A stretch of 64,000 bases of DNA from Acidobacteriota bacterium (GTDB lineage Bacteria > Acidobacteriota > Vicinamibacteria > Vicinamibacterales > 2-12-FULL-66-21): NCBI GenBank assembly GCA_016184105.1, contig JACPDI010000022.1, positions 143,521 to 207,520 of the forward strand. Direction: 5' to 3'. The notes beneath the pieces were generated by a model that was given only the letters and a program-made list of their open reading frames with translations, was not told where the DNA came from and searched no databases. Each line of letters starts with the position of its first letter. Position 1 is the stretch's first letter. The position numbers were made by a program, and so were the translations under genes. Positions 44,881 through 54,076 of the stretch are shown piece after piece.

Positions 44881-46380
44881 ATGACGTACCGCTTCGGCCC
44901 GTTCGCGCTCGACGGCGTGGGCTACCGGCTGACGCGCGAAGGCGTGGAGATACCGCTTTCCCCGAAGCTGATCGACCTGCTGCTCCACCTTCTGCAGCGG
45001 CCAGGCGCGCTCGTCACGAAGGACGAGCTGCTCACGGCCATCTGGCCCGACGTCACCGTTACCGAAAACGCGCTCACGCGCGCCGTGTCGGAAGTGCGGC
45101 AGGCGCTCGAAGACGCCCCCGGCGCGCCGGCGTACATCCAGACGGTGGCGCGGCGCGGCTACCGGTTCATTGGCCAGGTCGTGGCCGACACGGCCGCGGC
45201 GCCGGCAACTGTGGGTGCGGGGCGCGCCGGAGCCACGGGGTTCATTCCGCTCGCGCGCGCCCGCGAGACTTCCAGCCTTGACGCGTTCCGCGAGCTGACC
45301 GAAGGGCGGCTGCAGCTCGAATCGCTTGACGCCGCCGGGGTCCCCGCGGCGATCGAGCACTTCGCGCGCGCGATCCAGCTCGATCCTCGCTACGCGCTCG
45401 CGCACGTCGGCCTGGCCAACGCGCGGTTCTGGCGGTACGAGCTCTCGCGCGAACACAACGTCCCGGATACCGACGCGCTCGCCGCGGCCATTGCCGACGC
45501 GCGCCTCGCGATCGAACTCGATCCGCACCTGGCCGAAGCGCACGCGACCCTCGCCTTCCTGCTCGTGAGCGCCGCGCGCTTCCCCGAGGCGCAGCGCGCC
45601 GCGGCGCGCGCCGTGGAGCTGGAGCCGGGCTACTGGGGGCATTACTTCCGCCTGGGTCACGCCTCGTGGGGCGAAGCCCGCCTGCAGGCGCTCGGCACGG
45701 CGCTCGAGCTGTATCCGGACTTCGCGTTCGCCCACTTCGAAATCGCGATGGTCTGGATTGCGCGCGGGCGGCTCGACCAAGCCGAGGCGGTGCTGCGCGA
45801 GGGCCTCGTCGTCCTCGAACGGCAGGTGGGGCGCCGCGAGCGCTTCCCCGCGAGCGGCCTGCACTGGATGCTCGCACTCGTCCGCCTTGCGCGCGGCGAC
45901 CGCGACGAGGCCGTACGGCAGCTGGAGGCCGAGACCGCCACCGGCGGCGACCGCCTCTACGCGCGCGAGTTCGACATGGCGTCGCTGAACGCCCTGGGCG
46001 CCGTCGCGCTTGGCGCCGGCGACCGCGCCGAAGCGGTGCGCCGGTACCAGGCCGCCCTCGCTCTCGACCCCGCGCACGCGCGCGCGCGCGTCGGGCTCGC
46101 GCTGGCGACCGGCTCCGCCGAACATCTGGCGCGAGCGCGCGAAGCGGTCGACACGCTTGCGCGCGGCCCGCGCGGCCAGGAAACCACGCTGCTCCGCGCG
46201 ATGCTGCTCGCCGCTCGCGGCGGCGCGGACGAGGCACTGGACCTCCTTTCCGGCCTCATCGCCGAAGCGCCGGCCGGCTTTACCGGCTGGACGATCCCCA
46301 TCGAACCGCTGCTGGCGCCGGTGCGCGCGCTCCCGAAGTACCGCGCGCTGGCGGCCGCCCTCGCCGCCCGCGCCGCCTGA
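44881..46380 (+). CDS. ToxR/CadC-type winged-helix regulator with TPR repeats
   Basis: 499 residues. N-terminal OmpR-like winged helix (residues 1-105): LSPKLIDLLLHLLQRPGALV, TKDELLTAIWPDVTVTENAL, TRAVSEVRQALEDAP, IQTVARRGYRFIGQV. Then about nine tetratricopeptide-like repeats (AIEHFARAIQLDPRYALAHV, LAEAHATLAFLLVSAARFPE and so on). No membrane helix, unlike CadC, so it is cytosolic; the TPR part probably binds a partner, possibly the pseudo-receiver encoded just before it. Confidence 0.85.
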   Translation: MTYRFGPFALDGVGYRLTREGVEIPLSPKLIDLLLHLLQRPGALVTKDELLTAIWPDVTVTENALTRAVSEVRQALEDAPGAPAYIQTVARRGYRFIGQVVADTAAAPATVGAGRAGATGFIPLARARETSSLDAFRELTEGRLQLESLDAAGVPAAIEHFARAIQLDPRYALAHVGLANARFWRYELSREHNVPDTDALAAAIADARLAIELDPHLAEAHATLAFLLVSAARFPEAQRAAARAVELEPGYWGHYFRLGHASWGEARLQALGTALELYPDFAFAHFEIAMVWIARGRLDQAEAVLREGLVVLERQVGRRERFPASGLHWMLALVRLARGDRDEAVRQLEAETATGGDRLYAREFDMASLNALGAVALGAGDRAEAVRRYQAALALDPAHARARVGLALATGSAEHLARAREAVDTLARGPRGQETTLLRAMLLAARGGADEALDLLSGLIAEAPAGFTGWTIPIEPLLAPVRALPKYRALAAALAARAA

Positions 46381-46482
46381 TCCGCGGGTTTCTCATCGCG
46401 GAAGCCTCACCCTTTTTCAGCCTTCGCTCAGGACTCCTCACCGCCCCGGACCGCATGCTTGCACCAGAACGTGGAGGCAAGC

Positions 46483-47037
46483 ATGCGTCAAGCAATCGTC
46501 CTTCATCTGGCCGCGCTGCCGGCCCTGCTCTCCGGGATGGCGTGCAGCGGCCCCGTACACCCGCAGGTACACGCGGATTTCATCGCGGGAATCAGACACG
46601 GTGCGACGGTCACGGTCATGCCGGCCGTCGTACGCCGGGGCGCCGGACAGTCGCATGACGAACACGCGGCGCGCCGCATCGCCGCGAGCCTGCAGCGCGC
46701 CGGCGTGAACGCCCGCGCCGGGGGAGCGCGCGTCACCGTCGGCGAGTGGCACGTCAACGAGGCCCGGATGGCCAGGGAATCTGCCGCGGCGCTGGCCACC
46801 TACGTCGGCGAGCGTCCCACCGGCACGCGCTACGCGCTGGCATCGGAATACCTGATCACCAGCAAAGGCCAGGTCGGCGGCGTCCACGCGTACGTCGTCC
46901 GCGACGATGGCGCGGTGGCGGCGATCCTGATCCAGAACTCCCACCATCCGCTGTTCCAGGCGGCGCGACCGGCGACTCCCGAGGACTGCACGGAGCTGGT
47001 CATCGCGGCCATCGAGAAGAACTGGATCACGCCATGA
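46483..47037 (+). CDS. hypothetical exported protein (possible lipoprotein)
   Basis: 184 residues; ATG 46483 with GGAGG five bases upstream. Signal MRQAIVLHLAALPALLSGMA followed by Cys21 (GMAC is not a canonical lipobox). Mature part has YALASEYLITSKGQVGGVHA and DDGAVAAILIQNSHHPLFQA. Not recognised. Coupled by ATGA to the next gene, which encodes an exported protein as well. Confidence 0.6.
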   Translation: MRQAIVLHLAALPALLSGMACSGPVHPQVHADFIAGIRHGATVTVMPAVVRRGAGQSHDEHAARRIAASLQRAGVNARAGGARVTVGEWHVNEARMARESAAALATYVGERPTGTRYALASEYLITSKGQVGGVHAYVVRDDGAVAAILIQNSHHPLFQAARPATPEDCTELVIAAIEKNWITP

Positions 47038-47684
47038 GGATCATTGCCGCGCTTCTCACGGTCACCCTCGCGCCGGCGCTCGCGCCCCGCGCGCTCGCCC
47101 AGGCGGCCGCGCCCGAGCCGGTCTCGTCAACGCGGCTCTTCGTGATGCCGACCGGGCACACGCTCCCCGGATCGAGCGGCTACCTCGATGTGATCAGCCT
47201 CGGCGTGGCGCAGTTCCAGGCGGGGGCGACAGACTGGTTCTCGTTCGGCGCAGGCACGCCGTCGCTCGTATTTGGCGGGGAACGCCCGGTGTGGGTGACA
47301 CCGAAGGTGGCCCTCGCACGCGGCCGGCGCGTGAGCGCCGCGGCCGGGACGGTTCACGTCTTTTCATCCGGCGGCTCGGGCGGCTTCGGCTACGCGGCGG
47401 TGACGGTGGGTCAACGCGCCACGTCCCTGACGCTGGGGGTCATGCAGGGATACGGCGACGTGCCGGATGCAGTACGCGCTTTGCTCGTGGGTGTCGAGCA
47501 CCGGCGGGCCGGGCACACGAGGCTGATGGTCGAAGCCAGCGTGTTCCGGTCCGGCGGCCTCGTGATCGCCGGCGTGCGCCGCGTTCACCATCACTTCACG
47601 TCGGACTTCGGCATGGCCGTCCCGATCGCCGCCGACTCACCCGTCGTCGCGTTTCCGGTGATCAACTTCGGCTGGAGGTTCTGA
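47034..47684 (+). CDS. hypothetical exported, probably outer-membrane beta-barrel protein
   Basis: 216 residues; starts within the previous stop. Signal MRIIAALLTVTLAPALAPRA then alternating hydrophobic/polar strands (LPGSSGYLDVISLGVAQFQA, FSFGAGTPSLVFG, TVHVFSSGGSGGFGYAAVTV) ending VVAFPVINFGWRF with terminal Phe, the usual outer-membrane insertion signal. Function unknown. Its last 48 bases overlap the convergent gamma-glutamyltransferase gene. Confidence 0.62.
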   Translation: MRIIAALLTVTLAPALAPRALAQAAAPEPVSSTRLFVMPTGHTLPGSSGYLDVISLGVAQFQAGATDWFSFGAGTPSLVFGGERPVWVTPKVALARGRRVSAAAGTVHVFSSGGSGGFGYAAVTVGQRATSLTLGVMQGYGDVPDAVRALLVGVEHRRAGHTRLMVEASVFRSGGLVIAGVRRVHHHFTSDFGMAVPIAADSPVVAFPVINFGWRF

Positions 47685-49376
47685 CATTCTCGGCACCCCC
47701 GCCGCCCCTCCGTCCGGTGCGCGGCGATCGACACCCGCCTCGAGCACCTTCGCCTTCGGATCCACGGCGATCGCCTCGGCGACCCCCTGCGATCCGATCT
47801 GGCGGGTCGCGTGGCCGCGCCTCTCGAGAAGCGCAATGGTGTCGGGCGAGAACCCGAAGCGCTCGTAGTTGATGCGATCCGGCAGCCATTGATGATGAAA
47901 CCGCGGCGCGTCGATCGCCTCCTGCACGTTCATGCCGTGATCGATCACGTTCACGATCGTCTGCAGCACCGTGTTGATGATCGTCCGCCCGCCCGGGCTG
48001 CCGGTCACCATCACGAGGGAGCCATCGCGCGACACGATCGTCGGCGTCATGCTCGAGATCATGCGCTTCCGGGGCTGCGCGAGGTTCGGCTCGGTGCCGA
48101 TGAGGCCGTCCGCGCTGGTCAGCCCAGGCCCCGCGTTGAAGTCTCCCATCTCGTTGTTCAGCAGGAATCCGGCGCCCGGCACGACGATGCGCGAGCCGTA
48201 GCCGTATTCGAGCGTATAGGTCAGCGCCACGGCGTTGCGATCGCGATCGACGACCGACAGGTGCGTCGTCTCCTGGCTTTCGACGGGCCATTCGAACGAG
48301 TCGGGCGAGGACTTCGAGGCGCGATCGGGGCTGATCGTCTTCCGTAAGCTCTCGGCGTACGCCTTCGACGTGAGGCGCTCGATGGGCATGGCAGGCACGA
48401 AGTCCGGGTCTCCGATGTACCGCGCGCGATCCGCGTAGGCGCGGCGCATCGCCTCGGTCATCACGTGGATCGTGTCCGCCGAGCCGAAGCCGCTCTTCTT
48501 CAGGTCGTACCCCTCGAGGATATTCAGCATCTGGATGACGGCCGTGCCTCCCGAGCTGATGGGCGGCATGCCGAGAATCTCGTAGCCGCGGTACGTTCCG
48601 CGCAGGGGGATCCGCTTCTTCGCACGGTAGTTCTTCAAGTCGTCGCGCGTGATGAGGCCGCCGTTCGCGGCCATCTCTTTTGCAATCAGGGCGGCCGTTT
48701 CCCCTTCATAGAAACCAGCGGGACCATTCGTCGCGATGCGCTCCAGCGTGCGCGCCAGGTCCGGCTGCTTGAGGACCTCGCCGGGCTCGTACGGCGTGCC
48801 GTCCTTCGAGAACTGCGCGAGCGAGGCCGGATACTTCGTCATCTCCGGCAGGATTGACGCCAGCGAGCGCGCGAGGCCGTGCGTCACGACGAAGCCGTCG
48901 CGCGCGAGCGCGATCGCCGGCTCGACGAGCCGCCTCCACGGCAACTTGCCCTGCTCCCTCCACGCGAGGTGCAGTCCCGCCACGGTGCCGGGGACGCCCA
49001 CCGCGACGTGGCTGTTGTGATGCAGGTCCTCGTCGTACTTCCCATCCTTCAGGAACATCGTCGGCGTGGCTGCAGCCGGCGCCATTTCCCGAAAGTCGTA
49101 GGCCTCGGCGGGACCCGAAGCCGGACGGTACAGGATGAAGCCCCCGCCCCCGATGTTTCCGGCCGTGGGATGGGTGACGGCAAGGGCGAAGGCCGTGGCA
49201 ACGGCGGCGTCGACCGCGGTGCCCCCCTCGGCGAGCACGTCCGCGCCGACGGCGGACGCGATGGCATTTTGAGAGGCAACCATTCCGTCGCGCGCGCGCT
49301 CGGGCACCGAACCGCCGCCAACCGGTGCGAGCACACAAATCGCGAGGATCGTGGCAAGGGCGAGCCGCAATCTCAT
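47637..49376 (-). CDS. ggt: gamma-glutamyltransferase
   Basis: 579 residues from ATG 49376 with signal peptide MRLRLALATILAICVLAPVG. Autoprocessing N-terminal nucleophile hydrolase: QNAIASAVGADVLAEGGTAV, THPTAGNIGGGGFILYR, YEILGMPPISSGGTAVIQML, processing site SQETTHLSVVDRDRNAVALT (nucleophile Thr370), GFLLNNEMGDFNAGPG, RMISSMTPTIVSRDG, GSPGGRTIINTVLQTIVNVI. Cleaves glutathione and other gamma-glutamyl compounds in the periplasm. C-terminal tail overlaps the convergent barrel gene. Confidence 0.94.
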   Translation of the reverse strand: MRLRLALATILAICVLAPVGGGSVPERARDGMVASQNAIASAVGADVLAEGGTAVDAAVATAFALAVTHPTAGNIGGGGFILYRPASGPAEAYDFREMAPAAATPTMFLKDGKYDEDLHHNSHVAVGVPGTVAGLHLAWREQGKLPWRRLVEPAIALARDGFVVTHGLARSLASILPEMTKYPASLAQFSKDGTPYEPGEVLKQPDLARTLERIATNGPAGFYEGETAALIAKEMAANGGLITRDDLKNYRAKKRIPLRGTYRGYEILGMPPISSGGTAVIQMLNILEGYDLKKSGFGSADTIHVMTEAMRRAYADRARYIGDPDFVPAMPIERLTSKAYAESLRKTISPDRASKSSPDSFEWPVESQETTHLSVVDRDRNAVALTYTLEYGYGSRIVVPGAGFLLNNEMGDFNAGPGLTSADGLIGTEPNLAQPRKRMISSMTPTIVSRDGSLVMVTGSPGGRTIINTVLQTIVNVIDHGMNVQEAIDAPRFHHQWLPDRINYERFGFSPDTIALLERRGHATRQIGSQGVAEAIAVDPKAKVLEAGVDRRAPDGGAAGVPRMSEPPAEVDHRKRDDG

Positions 49377-49437
49377 GCATAGCAGTCTAATGCCAGGCGG
49401 GCATCGCCTGTGCATCAGGCCGGGCGGGGGTTCTGAT

Positions 49438-49662
49438 ATGGCTGCAAGACGCGTCGTCGGGTTCGTGCTGATCGCGCTGGGGATGGTTGCGCTCCTGTGG
49501 GGTGGAATTTCCTGGACGCGCGAGAAGACCGTGGTGGATGCCGGCCCCATCGAAATCCGCGCCGACGAGCGCGAGACGATTCCGCTGCCGCCCGTGCTCG
49601 GCGGGATCGCCGTCATCGCGGGCGTGCTGCTGGTCGTCGCGCCGACGCGGGCGCGCGGGTGA
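49438..49662 (+). CDS. small two-helix membrane protein
   Basis: 74 residues from ATG 49438 with a G-rich upstream stretch. MAARRVVGFVLIALGMVALL forms helix 1, an acidic loop (VVDAGPIEIRADERETI), then helix 2 PPVLGGIAVIAGVLLVVAP. This layout resembles DUF3185-like small inner-membrane proteins. Function unknown. Confidence 0.65.
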   Translation: MAARRVVGFVLIALGMVALLWGGISWTREKTVVDAGPIEIRADERETIPLPPVLGGIAVIAGVLLVVAPTRARG

Positions 49663-49671
49663 TTCGGACGC

Positions 49672-49828
49672 TCACCGCAGCGACTGCAGCCGTTTGATGA
49701 GCGCCGGGTCGTCCGGCAGCGGTCCTGGGGCGATGCGCCTTCGCCGCGGCGGGGGTCTCCGCGCCCGCCGGCAACCCTGTCACCATCAGAAACGTCAAAG
49801 CCGAGGCGCCGACCCATCGCTGCATCAT
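49672..49828 (-). pseudogene. remnant of an exported protein gene (signal peptide plus tail)
   Basis: ATG 49828 gives MMQRWVGASALTFLMVTGLP plus AGAETP, a convincing signal peptide, after which the frame degenerates. In another frame the last bases read PLPDDPALIKRLQSLR then TGA (49674-49672), which looks like a natural C-terminus. Interpreted as the two ends of a gene whose middle has been deleted. Low confidence because the piece is only 157 bases. Confidence 0.3.
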
Positions 49829-49890
49829 CCGGGCATTGTAGCGCCGTGCCCGTGTTGTGATATCCGGTGTCTGAAAGAGGGAGAGCGTCA

Positions 49891-52344
49891 ATGCAGGACG
49901 TCCGCTACGCCTTTCGCGCGCTCCGGCACGACCTCGCCCATGCGCTGCTCGTCGTCGCGACCATGGCGCTCGGCATCGGGGCTGCCATTGTCCTTTTCAG
50001 CGTCACCTACGGCGTGCTGCTCAAGCCGCTTCCCTGGCCGGAGCCGGACCGATTGGTGCGCGTGATGGAGAGCCGCCAGGGGGGCGCGCCGCGCGTGGCC
50101 GGCACCGTCAGCAACGGCACGTACCTCGCCTGGCGCGGCAGCCGTTCCACCGTCGAGGACATCGGCGGGTGGATGAGCCGGACCATGACGCTGACCGGCG
50201 CCGGGGATCCGGAGCGCCTGCCGATCGCCGCGGCAACGCCAAGCCTTTTCACGGTGCTGAGGGCGAGGCCCGCCCACGGCCGGCTGCTCGACGCGGCCGA
50301 TTCGTCGCGGAGAGATGTGGTCGTTCTCTCGCACGGCCTGTGGCAGGAGCGCTTCGGCGGACGCGCGGACGCGATCGGTCGTGCCGTTCGGCTCGACGGG
50401 CAACTTCACACCGTGGTCGGGATCATGCCCGCGGACTTTCCGTTCCCCTCGCGCGGCGCGCGCGCGTGGATCCCGCTCCAGGTGCCCGAGGTCGCCGGAG
50501 CAGGCGGCGTCCGGCGGATGTCGATCTTCTCGGCGATGGCGCGGCTGAAACCGGGCGTTTCTCGGGCGCAGGCCGCAGCGGAAGCGACCGCGCGCGGGCG
50601 GGCGGCGCCCGATCCCGGGATGGCCGCGATGGCACTCTTCGGCAGCCGCGCGCCGGTTGACGTTGTCATCGCCCCCGCGCTCGAGGCGATGACCGCCGAA
50701 GTCCGCCCGGCGCTGGTGATCCTGCTGGCCGCCGTGGGCCTGTTGCTCGCGACGGCGACCGCGAACGTCGCGGGTCTGCAGCTGGCCCGCGTCACGACGC
50801 GCCGGCGCGAGTTGGCCGTTCGCGCGGCGATCGGCGCCGGCGCGGGACGTGTCGCCCGGGAGTTGATCGTCGAAAGCGTCCTGCTCGGCGTTGCCGGCGG
50901 CGGGGCGGGACTGGCGCTCGCCACGCTGATGACGCGCGCGCTTCCGGCGGTCCTGCCCGCGGATTTTCCGCGTCTGGACGCGATTGCCATCGAGGCGCCG
51001 GCGATGCTGTTTGCCGTGGCTCTCGCGCTCGTCACGAGCGTGGCGTTCGGCCTTCTCCCCGCCTTGCACGCGCGCCGCGTCAACCTGGTGACGGCGCTCA
51101 CCGAAGATAACCTGGCGCCGATTGGCGGCACGCTGCGCTCCCCCACCGCTCGCGCGCGCGCCGCGATCATGATCGGGCAGGTTGCGGTGGCGTGCGTGCT
51201 GCTGGTCGGCGCAGCGCTTCTTGTTCGAACGTTCGTCGCGCTGATCAACGCCGACCGCGGATTCGATCCTGGCAACCTTCTCACCGCACGGGTGCCGCTT
51301 CCGGTCGATTACCCGCCGGCTCGTCGCACGCAGGTCCTCGAGGCGGTCACCGAACGCATGAAGGGTCAGCCGGGCGTCACCCACGCTGCCTTCGCCAACG
51401 CGCTGCCGCTCGTATCGCTCGGCGGCTACACGGCGTTCACGATGCGCTCGCCGCGTGACGGTGTCGAGCTCCCGATCGAAGCCGGGCAGCGCATCGTCAG
51501 CCCCGACTACTTCGGCGCGCTGCGGTTGCGGATGCTGACGGGGCGCCCGCTCCTGCGCACCGACAACGCCACGTCACGTTCGGTGGTGGTGGTCAATCGA
51601 TCGTTCGCGCACAGGTATCTCGGCGATCGGCCGGTCGGGGCGCGCCTTCCATGGCGCGGGTCGCGCGCCGGATCGCCCTCCGGCCGCGAGGGACGCGACT
51701 GGGAAGTGGTGGGCGTCGTCGACGACGTGCGGCAGGTGTCGGTCGACGGACCGGCGCAGCCGGAGATTCTCGCGGCCTACGCGCAGGTGGGCGTCGAAAC
51801 GCTGCGGGCGTTCGATCCCGTCATCGCGGTGCGCACGGTGGACGACCCGGCGTCGCACGTCACGGCGCTCCGGCACATCCTCCGCGAGCAGGATCCGCTC
51901 CTGGCGCTCGACTCCGTGATGACGATGGAGGATCGCGTGTCGACGAGCGTGGAGCGGCCCCGCACGTATGCGGTCCTCGTGGGTGCATTCGCCGTGTGCG
52001 CGGTCCTGATTGCGGCCGTTGGTCTTTTTGGCGTGCTGGCGTACACCGTCGCGCAGCGTTCGCGCGAGATCGGCGTGCGGTCGGCCCTGGGCGCCACGCC
52101 GGGCGCCATCGTGGGACTCATCGTGCGGCAGGCGTTCTGGGTCACCGCGGCCGGACTCGTCGCCGGCCTGGCCGCCGCGGCGGCCAGCATGCAGGCGCTG
52201 TCCGCATTCTTGTACGGCGTGCAACCACGCGATGCGCTGAGCTTCGTCACGGTCGCGGTGCTGCTGCTCGCCGTCGCAGCGGCCGCCACGGTGGTGCCGG
52301 CCCGGCGCGCGGCTACCGTGGATCCGCTGAAGGTCCTGCGCTGA
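49891..52344 (+). CDS. MacB-like ABC permease of the ADOP family
   Basis: 817 residues; ATG 49891 (MQDVRYAFRALRHDLAHALL) with GGGAGA upstream. Same two-unit MacB_PCD/FtsX layout as the protein at 33055-35502: [74 protein letters not shown], and a second unit with LFGVLAYTVAQRSREIGVRS, ALGATPGAIVGLIVRQAF. Ends DPLKVLR as usual. No ATPase adjacent. Last 32 bases overlap the convergent hydrolase gene. Confidence 0.9.
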   Translation: MQDVRYAFRALRHDLAHALLVVATMALGIGAAIVLFSVTYGVLLKPLPWPEPDRLVRVMESRQGGAPRVAGTVSNGTYLAWRGSRSTVEDIGGWMSRTMTLTGAGDPERLPIAAATPSLFTVLRARPAHGRLLDAADSSRRDVVVLSHGLWQERFGGRADAIGRAVRLDGQLHTVVGIMPADFPFPSRGARAWIPLQVPEVAGAGGVRRMSIFSAMARLKPGVSRAQAAAEATARGRAAPDPGMAAMALFGSRAPVDVVIAPALEAMTAEVRPALVILLAAVGLLLATATANVAGLQLARVTTRRRELAVRAAIGAGAGRVARELIVESVLLGVAGGGAGLALATLMTRALPAVLPADFPRLDAIAIEAPAMLFAVALALVTSVAFGLLPALHARRVNLVTALTEDNLAPIGGTLRSPTARARAAIMIGQVAVACVLLVGAALLVRTFVALINADRGFDPGNLLTARVPLPVDYPPARRTQVLEAVTERMKGQPGVTHAAFANALPLVSLGGYTAFTMRSPRDGVELPIEAGQRIVSPDYFGALRLRMLTGRPLLRTDNATSRSVVVVNRSFAHRYLGDRPVGARLPWRGSRAGSPSGREGRDWEVVGVVDDVRQVSVDGPAQPEILAAYAQVGVETLRAFDPVIAVRTVDDPASHVTALRHILREQDPLLALDSVMTMEDRVSTSVERPRTYAVLVGAFAVCAVLIAAVGLFGVLAYTVAQRSREIGVRSALGATPGAIVGLIVRQAFWVTAAGLVAGLAAAAASMQALSAFLYGVQPRDALSFVTVAVLLLAVAAAATVVPARRAATVDPLKVLR

Positions 52345-52948
52345 CCGTTGCGCCCACGAACCGCACCACGGCGCCGACGATGTCCTGCAAGACCGCGTCG
52401 GCGCTCATCCCCATGCGGGCCGGCACTTTGAACGAGTGATCGCCGCCCGTGACGGCATGAACGACCGTGCGATCGTTCAGCCGTGGCAGCAGCTCGCGAA
52501 TCTCCTCCACCGTCCCGAACTCGTCGCGCTCGCCCTGGACGAAGAGCATCGGCTCGCTGATCGCCGGCAGGTGCGCGTCGCGGCGCTGCTGCGGCCTGCC
52601 GGGGGGATGCAGCGGGTAACCCAGAAAGACGAGGCCGGCCACGCCCGCCACCCCCTGCGCCGCGACGTGCGACGCCATGCGCCCGCCCATCGACTTGCCG
52701 CCGATGAACAGCGGCAACGGGGGTGGCGCGGTGTCGGCGCGAACGGCGTCAATCGCCTCGCGCCATGCACGCTCCAGCACCGGCGCCCTGTCCGGCACCT
52801 TGCGGCGCGCGGCCATGTAGGGAAAATCGAACGTCGCGACCGCCACGCGCTCGCCGGCCAGCGCGCGCGCGATGCGAACCATGAACGAGCTGTGCTGCCC
52901 CGCCCCGGCGCCGTGCGCGAGGATCAGGGTCGCGATCGGGCTCCCCAT
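52313..52948 (-). CDS. alpha/beta-hydrolase (Tex30/KANL3-like)
   Basis: 211 residues; start ATG 52948 shares a base with the reductase stop (TGATG). Motifs: ATLILAHGAGAGQHSSFMVR, nucleophile GGKSMGGRMAS, VFLGYPLHPPG, LFVQGERDEFGT, HAVTGGDHSFK with catalytic Asp and His. Small predicted hydrolase of unknown substrate. Second gene of a two-gene unit with the aldo/keto reductase. Confidence 0.88.
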   Translation of the reverse strand: MGSPIATLILAHGAGAGQHSSFMVRIARALAGERVAVATFDFPYMAARRKVPDRAPVLERAWREAIDAVRADTAPPPLPLFIGGKSMGGRMASHVAAQGVAGVAGLVFLGYPLHPPGRPQQRRDAHLPAISEPMLFVQGERDEFGTVEEIRELLPRLNDRTVVHAVTGGDHSFKVPARMGMSADAVLQDIVGAVVRFVGATVSAGPSADPR

Positions 52949-53940
52949 CAGCGGTTCACGGCTCCCATGCCCGCCGGCGAGTACCGATCGCCGGCGGCCA
53001 CCCCTTTCACGGCCACCGATTCGATCCGGCGGATGTCTTCGGGCGACAGCGCGACGTGCACGGAGACCGCGTTCTCCTCGAGCCGCGGGCGTGCCTTCAC
53101 GCCAGGAATCGGGACGATGTCCTCTCCCTTCGCGAGCACCCAGGCGATGGCGAGCTGCGCCGGCGTGCACCCCTTTTTCGCGGCCAGCTCGCGGATGCGA
53201 TCCACGAGCTCGAGGTTGCGCGCGAAGTTTTCCCCCTGAAACCGCGGCATGTTCCGCCGCCAGTCGTCCTCGGGAACGTCCTCGAGCCTGCGGAATCGTC
53301 CCGTGAGGAAGCCGCGACCAAGCGGGCTGTAGGCGACAAAGCCGATCCCGAGCTCGCGGCAGGTCACCAGGATGTCATCCTCGACATCACGCGTCCACAA
53401 CGAGTACTCCGTCTGCAGGGCGGTGATCGGATGGACCGCGTGCGCACGGCGGATCGTCGCGGCCGCCGCTTCCGACAATCCGAGGTACCGCACCTTCCCG
53501 GCCTTCACGAGCTCCGCCATGGCCCCGACCGTCTCCTCGATCGGCACGCCCGTGTCCACGCGATGCTGGTAGTAAAGATCAATCACCTCGATGCCGAGGC
53601 GCTGCAACGACGCGTCGCATGCCCGCCGCACGTACTCCGGGGACCCGTTGATCCCGAGGAACGCCCCCTCTTCCGATCGCACGTTCCCGAACTTCGTGGC
53701 GAGGATGACGCGGTCGCGGCGATCGCGGATGGCGCGGCCCACGAGGCGCTCGTTGGTAAACGGCCCGTACATGTCCGCGGTGTCGAGGAAGTCGATGCCG
53801 AGCTCAATCGCGCGGTGAATCGTCGCGATCGATTCGTTGTCGTCGCGCCCGAAGTAGAAGTCCGACATGCCCATGCACCCGAGGCCGAGCGCGGAGACCT
53901 CGAGACCTTGCCGGCCGAGCCGGCGCCGTGGAATCTTCAT
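52948..53940 (-). CDS. aldo/keto reductase
   Basis: 330 residues. NADPH-dependent carbonyl reductase of the YhdN/AKR13 style: [39 protein letters not shown] (catalytic Asp/Tyr), VILATKFGN (Lys), [51 protein letters not shown] (cofactor). Complete active site. Divergent from the porin gene. Confidence 0.93.
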   Translation of the reverse strand: MKIPRRRLGRQGLEVSALGLGCMGMSDFYFGRDDNESIATIHRAIELGIDFLDTADMYGPFTNERLVGRAIRDRRDRVILATKFGNVRSEEGAFLGINGSPEYVRRACDASLQRLGIEVIDLYYQHRVDTGVPIEETVGAMAELVKAGKVRYLGLSEAAAATIRRAHAVHPITALQTEYSLWTRDVEDDILVTCRELGIGFVAYSPLGRGFLTGRFRRLEDVPEDDWRRNMPRFQGENFARNLELVDRIRELAAKKGCTPAQLAIAWVLAKGEDIVPIPGVKARPRLEENAVSVHVALSPEDIRRIESVAVKGVAAGDRYSPAGMGAVNR

Positions 53941-54076
53941 GCCGCGATCTTGTCACGTCTCGGGGCGCGTGGCGTCGCTTCGCGCCGAACCGGCGTTTTT
54001 GTTATAGTGCGGCGTCCTTCCAGGAACCCCCCTCACCGGCGCCCGCCGCGCTGCGGTTTCCGGAGGCCCTTACCTG

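Noticed and set aside
47637..49817. Longer N-terminus for gamma-glutamyltransferase starting at 49817
   Set aside because: The added 147 residues are low-complexity and the signal peptide at 49376 marks the true start.
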